Source of the DNA: Pyropia yezoensis
Taxonomy: Eukaryota; Rhodophyta; Bangiophyceae; Bangiales; Bangiaceae
Direction of reading: 5' to 3'
Length of the DNA: 64,000 nt
Assembly: GCA_009829735.1 (NCBI GenBank)
Contig: CM020618.1
Span: 33,890,894-33,954,893, forward strand
A program made the position numbers and the translations under genes. The notes beneath the pieces were generated by a model. The model was given only the letters and a program-made list of their open reading frames with translations, was not told where the DNA came from and searched no databases. Positions 41,854 through 50,366 of this stretch are shown here, piece after piece (within the stretch, counting starts at the first letter, position 1; every line of letters starts with the position of its first letter).

Positions 41854-43854
41854 TCACCACACCGCCGCGCCTCCACTCCTTCCTCCTCCTCCCCCCCCAC
41901 CCCCCCCACCCTGGAACTCAGTCGAGCAGACAGCGCCCCCCAACCCCCCCCCACATCCATACCGCTCAATCACACAGTCGCCCACCCCCCCCCCGGGTCT
42001 GTCCCCTGCCGGGGCCACCCCCAGATGCTCCCCCCCCCCCCCCGTCACCGCCCGCACGCGCACCACGTTGCCCGTCAGGCTGCTTGCCGGGTTGCCCACA
42101 AACAGCCCCGCCCGCGCCGCGAGGAGCTCCTCCACCCTCGGCTGCTGCTCTGGGGTGGTCACCCCCGCCGCCGCCGCCGCGGCGGCGGTCAGCGTGACGG
42201 TGGCGGGGGAGGCGAGGAGCGCCTGCACGTGCGGGCGGTCCGCGTCTTGGCCGTCCCACGCGAGGAACACCCGCGGGGGGGTGGGGGAGAGGGGCGGGGA
42301 GGGGTCTGGGGGGACGGGGGCGGGGGGGAGGGGGGCGTCCCAGCCGCCAACGGCAGCGACGGCGGCCGCAGCAGCGGCGGCAGCCGCACTGGCCCTGGCG
42401 ATCATGGCCGCAGCCGCCCTGGCAGTGGTGGCCGCGGCGGTAGTGGCGGTGGTGGCGGCGGCGGTGGCGGCGGTGAGGGCGGCGGCGGCGGTGCCGTCGC
42501 GGACGCTCGCGGCAATGGCGGTGGCGAGCAGCGACGCGTCGGGCGTGCACATGCGGCGGGCGGCGGCGGTGGTGGCGGCGGTCGCGTGCTGCGCCGCTCG
42601 GACCGTGCAGGTGCCCTCGAGCGACCGCACGTGCGCGGCGGCGTAGGCGCCCGGGGGGAGCCCCGCGGCGGTCGCTGCAGCGTCGGCGGCGGCGGCGAGC
42701 GCCGCCGTTGGCACCAGGCGAGAGTAAAAGGGGGCCTCCACCGCCAGGGGGGGGCACGCGTAGTAGAGCGCCGTCTGTGGCAGCGCCAGGTACTCGTCGG
42801 CCGCCGCCGCGGCCACGCACGGGGGGACGGTGCGGTCGTCGGCTTGGCCGCCGCTGCCGCCGCCGCCCGCCGGCCAGTGCCATGTGTAGGCGGGGCCGAC
42901 GCGGTCGTCATCGCCCACGGTGTGGGCGACGGCGGTCAGCGCCTCCACCACCTCCCGGTTGTCTTCCAAGCGCGCCAATGGCGGCGGCAGCAGCAGCGCC
43001 AGCGGCGGCGTCAGCGGATGCGGCGTGGCGTCGGCGGCAACGTCGTCCTCTTCCTCCCCCTCCCCCCCCCCCCCCCCTGGAAACAGCGCCGGCAGGTCGT
43101 ACGCATCGCCGAGGCGGCGGGCGTCCACCACCACCACCCGCCCCGTCGCGGCGCCGAGCAGCAGTGCGTTCTTCACCGCGACAAGGCGGTTATTAAACCC
43201 CCCCTGCAGGTGGGTCAGCACCAAGTAACGCTGCCGGGGGAGGGCGGGGGGGCGCGGGGGGAAAGGCGAGGAGGCGCTCCCCGCCGGCCCTCCAGCCACC
43301 CCCGCCATCGCCGTCGCCACGGCATCCACGGCCGCCGCGGCGAGTTCCGCCTCGCCCGCCGCCACACCCGCCGCCTCGGGGGGCGTCTCGCCCAGCGGCG
43401 CACCCCCCCGCCCACCGGCACGGGCGCCAAGGCCGACGAGCAGCCGGCGTGTATCGTTGTACGCAACGGGCGCCCAGCCGCCACCGCTACACGCCCGCCG
43501 CGTGCAGTCGCCCGCCGCGCACGCGCGGGCGAGGGACCGCTCCAAGGGGCTCTGGCGGCTACCGCCGCGGCCGCCGCCGCCCACTCGGGCGGTGGTAGAA
43601 AACCCCCACAGCGGCCGGGATACGCCCGCGATGGCGGCCAGCAGCCCCACACCCGTCGCGGCGGCGGCGGTGACCACCGCAGCAAGGGCCGTGATACGAC
43701 GTGCGCGGCGGCGGCCGCCGCCGCGACCACCTCCAATAGCACCACCCCCGCCGACACCATCATCTCCACCACGCCCACCACCACCACCGCGCCCAGCGCC
43801 GGCGGCAGCCCAAGCGCCAGTGCCGCGAGCGCCGCCGCAGGTGGCGGCAGCCAT
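41854..43854 (-). CDS. O-fucosyltransferase-like type II membrane protein
   Basis: About 666 residues from the ATG at 43854; an upstream ATG at 43872 is possible. A Gly/Arg-rich N-terminal tail precedes one hydrophobic segment (ITALAAVVTAAAATGVGLLA), consistent with a Golgi type II anchor. The catalytic region shows GDP-fucose O-FucT-type blocks: YLVLTHLQGGFNNRL near residue 205, GRVVVVDARRLGDAY, AAHVRSLEGTC (the H-x-R element), FLAWDGQD, and LFVGNPASSLTGNVVRVR near the end. Long Ala runs interrupt the middle. Substrate and linkage cannot be told. The C-terminus is Gly-rich from a poly-C tract and may be overextended if an intron or frame error lies there. Confidence 0.65.
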   Translation of the reverse strand: MAAATCGGARGTGAWAAAGAGRGGGGGRGGDDGVGGGGAIGGGRGGGRRRARRITALAAVVTAAAATGVGLLAAIAGVSRPLWGFSTTARVGGGGRGGSRQSPLERSLARACAAGDCTRRACSGGGWAPVAYNDTRRLLVGLGARAGGRGGAPLGETPPEAAGVAAGEAELAAAAVDAVATAMAGVAGGPAGSASSPFPPRPPALPRQRYLVLTHLQGGFNNRLVAVKNALLLGAATGRVVVVDARRLGDAYDLPALFPGGGGGEGEEEDDVAADATPHPLTPPLALLLPPPLARLEDNREVVEALTAVAHTVGDDDRVGPAYTWHWPAGGGGSGGQADDRTVPPCVAAAAADEYLALPQTALYYACPPLAVEAPFYSRLVPTAALAAAADAAATAAGLPPGAYAAAHVRSLEGTCTVRAAQHATAATTAAARRMCTPDASLLATAIAASVRDGTAAAALTAATAAATTATTAAATTARAAAAMIARASAAAAAAAAAVAAVGGWDAPLPPAPVPPDPSPPLSPTPPRVFLAWDGQDADRPHVQALLASPATVTLTAAAAAAAGVTTPEQQPRVEELLAARAGLFVGNPASSLTGNVVRVRAVTGGGGEHLGVAPAGDRPGGGVGDCVIERYGCGGGLGGAVCSTEFQGGGGGGGGGGRSGGAAVW

Positions 43855-44208
43855 GCGGAAGACGACGGGCATGCACCGCGCGGCGGGACGGCGCCGCCGC
43901 GGTGGCCGCAGGAAGTGGCGAGGAGGGGGCGCCGGCCCGGGATGGCCGGTCGACAGTGGCGGGGACGCGTGTGCGCGGGCGCGCGCCGGCCCGCGGAGGC
44001 ACGCGCGCCACCCCGTCTCGTCTCCACACAGCTGTTCACTGGTGTCTCGGCCAGCGCCACTCGCGCTCTTGATTGGCTGCACGTGCTCAGATCACGCCGG
44101 ATCACGGAGCAGGTGAGAGGGAACCCGGCAAAGTAATGAAAACTGCTCATGCGGTTGGACACTGCGTTAAACATCCGCTGTCCGTGGCTCCCCTTCCGCC
44201 CGCGCAGT
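43855..44208. other. 5' flank of the fucosyltransferase-like gene
   Basis: This should hold that gene's promoter and 5' UTR. It ends at the inverted repeat of the Harbinger-like element. No gene is seen. Confidence 0.5.
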
Positions 44209-44353
44209 GGTGTCAAACCCCAAGACGTCGGAGGACCGAACTTTGGCCCACACAGCGCGCGCGAACCCGCGCAGACATCGAACAACCCGGCTCAGAAGGT
44301 GCGTAAAGGGCGTTTTTTTTTTTGCAATGGAGCGCACAGCTCGTGCAAGCCCA
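44209..44353 (+). repeat. Left terminal inverted repeat of Harbinger-like element
   Basis: It matches the reverse complement of 48141-48284 closely, including CCCCAAGACGTCGG, TTGGCCCACA, GTAAAGGGCG followed by a T run, and GGAGCGCACAG. Confidence 0.9.
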
Positions 44354-44731
44354 CATTGCACTAGGTTGCCTCACACATCGGAACCGGTGGGGATTCTGGA
44401 CGAGGATGCGGCCCGAAAAATTAGATTTATCAATCCTCGTGTAACTAGTTCCGTGAGGACTGGTCGTGCAGCTGCTAGAAGATTCTGACCTGGGGCGCAC
44501 GGGAGGGCCCCCCAACGCAGGTGCACGGCGCACAGCACACAGGGACCGTGCCACTTCCCGGCGGCTGGCCGCCGCGCCAGCACGAGCGTCGAGAAGCATA
44601 GAGGCGTGTGCGCGCGCGTGCGGCCTGCCCCGGTAGCGCCCCGTTCTGTGCCGTGCGCCTGGATTGGCGCCTCATCTATCCTGCCCGCTCTTCTACGACT
44701 CCGTCTACCCCCCCCCCCCCCCCCCCGCGTA

Positions 44732-44930
44732 CAGTCAGTATTGGGCATTGTCACGGCCCATGGCATGGCTGACACAACTGTATACCTTGCAACCCCATTG
44801 CTATTTTTGGCAACGATCGACGTTTATCGCAGTGTGGAGGCCTCTGTAAGGCGATGATCGTCGATCGATCGTGACTGGGTATTGTCACGCGCGTGACAAT
44901 ACTCAGTCAAACAATACCCAATACTGACTG
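44732..44930. mobile_element. Nested mini-element with TA flanks (Tc1/mariner-like MITE)
   Basis: It starts CAGTCAGTATTGGGCATTGT and ends with the inverse, CCCAATACTGACTG. Both ends are directly flanked by TA (44730-44731 and 44931-44932). CAGT ends with a TA target duplication are the hallmark of Tc1/mariner-type elements. The 199-bp body has no ORF and includes a perfect 24-bp palindrome (GTATTGTCACG CG CGTGACAATAC, near 44878-44901). It inserted inside the Harbinger-like element. Confidence 0.8.
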
Positions 44931-45093
44931 TACACGTACGCGATGGCTGGCACACGTACCTCCCACTTTTAAATCTACCCTTTCACCCCCCGCCCCTTCC
45001 CACACGCATGGACGCAGTGGTTAGCACGCCTGCCGCCCACATCATCTCTGACCCCTCACCCCGCCTCGCCACGTCTGTTGCTCATTGGCTTCG

Positions 45094-46350
45094 ATGGAGA
45101 CGAGCGCGCCGGCCGGGCGCAGCCCACCGACCAACTCCGCTCCTGCCCAAGACGTGACGGACGCTGGCCTGGGGGGGAGTGGTGCGGCTGGGAGTGCGCG
45201 GGATGTGTCTGAGGGTGGTGGAGAGGCGCGTGGTGGTGGGACGGAGAGCTTTATCAACGCCAAGAGCTCCTCGGCGTGCTATTACCCTTTTATTCGTGTT
45301 GCCATTGTGAAGTTGTGGCATGACACTGTGCATGCGCGTGCCCGGCGGCACAAGGATCGAGGCGAATCCAAGCGTCTGCAGGTGGCCTCAATCTCAGCCC
45401 ACCTGGTGACAACAAATGCGTGGGTGCGTCGCTTGCGCGTTGGCGGCAAGCCCATGGACAAGGCCGCGGTGACCCGCATCATCACGAAGGCGGTGACGCT
45501 GTACAACGCTACAAATACTATCCGCAGCACAACACGGGCAGGTCGGCGGACTACGTGGAGGACAAGGTCAACGAGCGCGTGACCGCGCAGAGCAAGTCGT
45601 GGCGGATAGAATTTGCTGATGCGTCCAAAATTTTGGACTTCGTCACTGACACGCAGCCGCTGGTTCGAGGTGTGCAACGTGTCTACCCACCTTTTGGCGG
45701 CTCCCTCCCTGATAACGGACCGGACAGTACGCCTGGGAACGGCGCGGGGCGCGGCAGCGCGGTGACAGCTGGGAGCAGCCGCGCGGGTGGAGGCGCTGGC
45801 GGCGAAGGGAGAGGAGAGGGGGACTCAGGGGAGAGGGCCTGCGGGGATCGTGTCGATACGACCGGGTTGGCTGATGGCCCCCCCGACGAGGAGGAAGGGG
45901 ACTCGGACATTCTTCCCGTCGGGTCTGGCGACTCGCCGGATAGCTCGGGGAGCGACTCCGAGGAAGGGTCGACGGATGGGTCTAGCCCGCCAGCGCCCCA
46001 CCCCGGCGTAGGCAGCACAGCAGGACCCTCTCGCGCCCCCAGCACACCCACACGAGGCGCTGGTGTCAGCCCATCCGGCGCCAGCGGGCGGTTCCGGTGT
46101 GTCGCAGTTGCCGACGCCGCTCTTGCGGCGGCTATGCCGAGGGGCGCGAACGTGGTGCACTCCCTGGCAGCGTCACTCGGCGACGGGGCGCGCCGGTTTA
46201 ACGAAAAAAAAGACGAAACGCCTCAAGGCTGCGGAGGTTGAACGGGCCAAGCGCGTGGCGTTGCTCACGGCCGCAGTGGAGAAGCAGCCGGATCATGAGA
46301 CGCTTCGCGACATGCTAAGGGCTGCGATGGTGGATTCGGAGCCGTCGTGA
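45094..46350 (+). pseudogene. Second gene of the Harbinger-like element, unrecognised, frame-disrupted
   Basis: Coding signal begins METSAPAG (ATG 45094) and continues through a conserved-looking domain (CYYPFIRVAIVKLWHDTVHA, ISAHLVTTNAWVRRL, MDKAAVTRIITKAVTLYN). It shifts frame near 45520 (then YYPQHNTGRSADYVEDKVNE, SKSWRIEFADASKIL, followed by a Ser/Gly/acidic linker). It returns to the first frame near 46200, at a run of eight A, ending in a charged helix (KRLKAAEVERAKRVALL). In other PIF/Harbinger elements the partner is a Myb/SANT DNA-binding protein that brings the transposase to the nucleus. I do not see a convincing SANT domain here. Decay or base errors explain the shifts. Confidence 0.55.
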
Positions 46351-47645
46351 GCTACTGTGTCTGTTTTTTTGGCATCACAAGCTCTCTCTATGCCTGTGTC
46401 TCTCATAAAAGCGCAAACCTTTCCCAGCACGTCATCCCGACGTGCACGAGCGCCCATCATTGGCGACACAGCGGATTCAGGAGAGGGATCCGCAGAGGGC
46501 GGTAGGGGGAACCTGTCGCCGTTCTCCACGCACACGTTGTGCAGGACAACGTATGCCATGACCCACGTCAATGCGAAGGAAAAATGCTTGTCCGTTGACA
46601 GCGCTATGCGCAGCTCCTCAAGGCTGCCCCATCGACCCTTGAGGATGCCAATCGTGTGCTCCGACTTCACCCGCAATCGAGCAAGTTGGTAGTTGAAGTT
46701 TCGGTGCTCAGGTCCATTCATTTCCGGTTGCTTACACGGCCCAATCAGGTTCCGCGAATACAGCATGCCCTGGTCACCGAGCAGGTATTGCCCCGCTGAA
46801 AAGAACAAATTCGGACGGTGATGCCACGACGTCAACGACTGCACGAAGGTGTCGGGGGCCGCACCAGTACAGCCGAGAACTCCGTTGGTGATGTAGCCAT
46901 CCCAATCACAGGTGATGAGGCCGCTCAAGCTATACCTTTGCTTGCGGTCGTAGTAGGTCCATGGCTGGAATGCCGGCTGGTACGCGAGCGAAAAAGTTGT
47001 TCCGTCAGCCGCGCCGACACAGCCATCAAATCCAAACTTGCTTGCCGCACTCGCCGACAGCCCGGCCCGACGTCGCGCGTTGGCCCACTTCACGTGCTGC
47101 GGGGCGACCGCACCCAGCGCCCCGATAACGCGCCGGGTACACTTCACCACGGCCCCGACTGAGACGCCCAACATGTCCGCCACGGCCTCGACAGAGTACG
47201 CTTTTCCATAGTGTCCGAGGCGGTAGAGCGCGATAGCCAGCTGCACCTCCGAGCTCAATTGGCCTCGACTACGACGACTAAAGAAGGGGGCACAAGAGGG
47301 GGACCGGAGAATGCTTTGTATTGCATGGAAAGTGGCTCTATCGACACGAAGAAGCCCACGGAAACGCTCCTCCGATGCGTTCTGCATGACCCATCGGAAC
47401 CAGGCGTCGGACTTGGCCACGCCGCCCCGGTCGCGCTGCAGGTACCGAGCAGCTTGGGTGTTGCGGAGCGCGCTCCAAGAAAGGGCCCAGCCCAGATGCA
47501 GAGATGCCTTGGTCAAATGCCCACTCCCAGGCAGAAGGTCTCCCTTGTCCACGGCGCCCACGTCCAGCGCAGCGAGCAGCAAGAAAAACAGAAAACCCCG
47601 TAGGCGCAAAGTCGACAAGACTCTCTTGCGCATGCGCCGCGCCAT
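46293..47645 (-). CDS. Harbinger-type DDE transposase (HARBI1-like)
   Basis: A 450-residue intact frame from the ATG at 47645. A helix-turn-helix-like segment lies at about 155-174 (VADMLGVSVGAVVKCTRRVI). The DDE_Tnp_4-type nuclease domain follows, with Asp214 (CVGAADGTTF), Asp291 (YLLGDQGM) and Glu329 (VKSEHTIGILKGRWGSL). Further family blocks are YYDRKQRYSLSG, PDTFVQS and VLHNVC. The triad spacing (76 and 37) is near that of the family. The N-terminus carries a hydrophobic stretch (LRGFLFFLLLAALDV) that is odd for a nuclear enzyme; the true start may be later. The open frame extends upstream to 47783 but without conserved features. An intact catalytic frame suggests the copy was active recently. 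Confidence 0.88.
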   Translation of the reverse strand: MARRMRKRVLSTLRLRGFLFFLLLAALDVGAVDKGDLLPGSGHLTKASLHLGWALSWSALRNTQAARYLQRDRGGVAKSDAWFRWVMQNASEERFRGLLRVDRATFHAIQSILRSPSCAPFFSRRSRGQLSSEVQLAIALYRLGHYGKAYSVEAVADMLGVSVGAVVKCTRRVIGALGAVAPQHVKWANARRRAGLSASAASKFGFDGCVGAADGTTFSLAYQPAFQPWTYYDRKQRYSLSGLITCDWDGYITNGVLGCTGAAPDTFVQSLTSWHHRPNLFFSAGQYLLGDQGMLYSRNLIGPCKQPEMNGPEHRNFNYQLARLRVKSEHTIGILKGRWGSLEELRIALSTDKHFSFALTWVMAYVVLHNVCVENGDRFPLPPSADPSPESAVSPMMGARARRDDVLGKVCAFMRDTGIERACDAKKTDTVAHDGSESTIAALSMSRSVS

Positions 47646-48140
47646 CCTCGGTTGGGAAATGGATGGTAATGGAGTATACGGGAGGGGGGGGGTGGGGGGG
47701 CGAGGGCGAGGGGCGGCTAGGGCGGCAGGAACGAAGGCGGGGTGGTTTGACCTGTGCGGGATGTGACCAGCGTGCGTGGTCACCGCTCGTGCCCATGAAC
47801 GCTGGCACGTCCGCGGATCAGCACCAGATGGCCCCAGCTGGCTGCGAGTGCTGGGCAGAAAATCACCTGTGTGGCGGAACTGTGAAGGCCAGGGGGTCGG
47901 CGCAGAGGCGATTCAGGTAGTCTCGCACAATCGCTTGGAATTCATCGGGGCGATTTGGATTTTCGTCGAAACTTACTATATGCCTCGCGATGGCGCCGTA
48001 GAATCGCCTCTCCCTGGGTGGCGACGATTCTGGATCTGTGAAACAGCCTACTGGCTCCGGAGTGTTCTTTCACCTTTATTGTCTAAGGCGTCGATGTCCT
48101 CACCAATGACGAAGAGAGGGAGCTACGGAGACCAGGCGAA

Positions 48141-48284
48141 GTGTCCTTGCACGGGCTGTGCGCTCCAGTGAAAAAAAAAACGCCCTTTACGAACCCTCTG
48201 AGCCGTATTTTTCGAGGTCTGCACGGGTTCGCACGCGCTATGTGGGCCAAAATTCGGTCCCCCGACGTCTTGGGGTTTGACACC
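48141..48284 (-). repeat. Right terminal inverted repeat of Harbinger-like element
   Basis: Reverse-complement partner of 44209-44353, with roughly a dozen mismatches and small length differences in the A/T run. Confidence 0.9.
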
Positions 48285-50366
48285 TCTACGCCGTCACCCT
48301 CCGACGCGGGAAGGGCGCACCGCTCGAGACCGGGGCTGGTAGCGTGTACGCCGCGGCGCCTCCGCAATTTGGGGGGCGTCTGCGCGGAGGTGGGGGGGGG
48401 GGGGCAGACGCCGAGGCGAAAGTGACGAGGTGCTGGCGGCAAGGAACGGCTTGGCGGTTGGCGGCGGCGGTGGCAGTACAGAAGACGAAGGGCCTCCCTT
48501 TGAGCGTGGCCCAGCGGGGAGAGCACACCACCCACGACGCGAGAAGCCTGTTTCCGCCATGGCCCCCATGCTCAGGCCACGCCACGACAGGCTGCGCATG
48601 GCCCCCGTCATCAGAGCAGCCTCGGGGTGACATTGGCAGGCAGTGCATGGGTCGGGGGGGGAGCCCCACGCAGGCGGCTACCGGCTCGGCCGCCCCCCGT
48701 CGCCGACCTGGGGGTGATGGCTGGGCGTTTTTCTCTCCGCCATGTCGGCATGCCGTCCCTCTCCTGGTGGCTGCCGCCCTGAACTATACACCTCGACCGG
48801 TCGCTTCATAGGGATGCCTTCGTGAACCCCAGCGGCTGCGGTGCGCCGCGACTGCGCCGCGGGGGTGGGGTGTGGGTCGCGCCTACAATCCCCCTACATT
48901 TAGGCGAGACGGCGGCTGCTAGCCATGCTGGCGGGGGGGCACCACGGCCTCGAATGCGCGCGGCTGTGGCGGCGGGTCGCGGATTTGCCGACGTCCTCTT
49001 TCTTTGGGAGCCGCCCACCCCGGGCCGCCACCCCTGTGGACTATAAGATAGCTAAAGTCTGAGGCGGACAGCGTCTCAGATCTCCCCCGCAGCCATTGCT
49101 ACACCTGCCTCCTGCTGTGCGAAACTGTTGAGAGCCGACCATTAGGGCTCGCGGCGGGGTGGCCTTCGCTGCCACCCCATGCTGCTGCTGAGCTGGATGG
49201 GCCGCCTCCTCCCCCGTTGTCTCCGCTGCCGCCGTCACCGCTGTCTCTGTGCCTGTCGGATCTACCGCGGCAGTTTTCTCACCTCATCACTTCCGCCCCT
49301 GATGGGGAAAGAGAGCCATAGCACCGTAAGGGGCACCGCCAAGCCCCCCCAACGAGAGAGACCCCTCCGTTGTTGCAACTGCGACTTCCTGCCGCTAAAA
49401 TCACCCCTCCTCCCCCCCATACCCCAGCCGAACGGCGGCCGTGGCCGCGGCAATGCTCACGTGTACAACGCAACTGACCACTCCCCGTCCGCAACGATCG
49501 CCGGAGCAATTCCGCCGCGGCAGCCAGGAGAGTGTGTCCCGAAGAAAAGAAACTGCCCGGTCGGCGAGAGGAGGAACACTCCCTGTCAGCATTCGATTGC
49601 CGGCGCCTTGCCCCACGGTAGTCGTATGTACTGTACAGTATGTGAGCAAAATTGTACTGTACAGTATGTCACCCAAATGATCACTTAAGCTTAAAGAAAG
49701 TATATGCTGCGTCAAATCTCGCGGCATTGAACAACGGGCTGGCTTGTAGTCAACTATACAGTATTTAAGTACATTTACCCACCCACACAGAGAAATAATC
49801 ATTTCGTGAAGAGAATTTGTCCATGTCTGAAGTGTGGCGGTGCCGCGCCCCCTCTTCCACGTGGATTGGCACCTATTGAAGCGGCTCGAATGGAGGCAAG
49901 CGGTTGGCCCCCACATCCCACTGCCGCGGCATCCAAGGCACATGGGCCCTCCCGACCCCGCAGAGACAGCGCGGATGCCGCTGACGATGGTCCTCGCGAG
50001 CCACTCAGTGAGTGCATCTATCAGGCCTGCCAGCCGGGCAGGCTCACTCGCTTGTGCGACCGGCGCGACACGCGGGACAGCAAGCTGGCGCGCCCATGCG
50101 ATCAGAGCTTAAGACTCGCCTTCAGAGGGCGGGATCCCGTTTGGCGCAGCAAGTGTCTAGCGCTGCGGGTACCCCCCTCCAGTGGACAGACCTATCCCCC
50201 GGAGGCCGTCGTTCTCTTCTGCTTGGCTCGTACGGGACGTCCTCTTTGAGGTACGCCTCCTCTTGACTGGTCGTGCATTGCCCCATCGCCAACATCAGCC
50301 TCTGGTGACCTTCGTTCCTTCTTGCTGGGGCCCGCCACCCCCGCCACTCTCTTCTCCACGTCCGGC
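48285..50366. other. Intergenic region upstream of the P450 gene
   Basis: No supportable gene. A more AT-rich interval (49620-49830) includes two identical 16-bp motifs. The remainder is GC-rich with compositional ORFs only. Confidence 0.5.
49628..49669. promoter_or_regulatory. Pair of GTACTGTACAGTATGT motifs
   Basis: Identical 16-mers at 49628-49643 and 49654-49669, 26 bp apart start to start, each containing the palindrome ACTGTACAGT. They lie about 700 bp upstream of the P450 start. A regulatory role is inferred only from the arrangement. Confidence 0.4.

Larger units (their letters stand above)
44209..48284. mobile_element. Harbinger/ISL2EU-like DNA transposon, 4.08 kb
   Basis: Long terminal inverted repeats (about 145 bp each, both starting GGTGTCAAACCCCAAGACGT at the outer end) enclose a DDE transposase on the minus strand and a second gene on the plus strand, overlapping at their 3' ends. 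Two-gene organisation is typical of the PIF/Harbinger group. I found no clear 2-bp or 3-bp target duplication at the outermost bases, so the exact termini are uncertain by a few bases or the duplication has mutated. Confidence 0.85.

Noticed and set aside
40582..44136. Plus-strand ORF of 1,184 codons
   Set aside because: It is antisense to the fucosyltransferase-like gene, made of Arg/Gly/Pro low complexity, and has no domain. Stop codons are simply rare at this GC content.
44200..48290. Target-site duplication for the Harbinger-like element
   Set aside because: Flanking bases (GCAGT on the left, TCTAC on the right) share no 2-bp or 3-bp duplicate at any nearby register.
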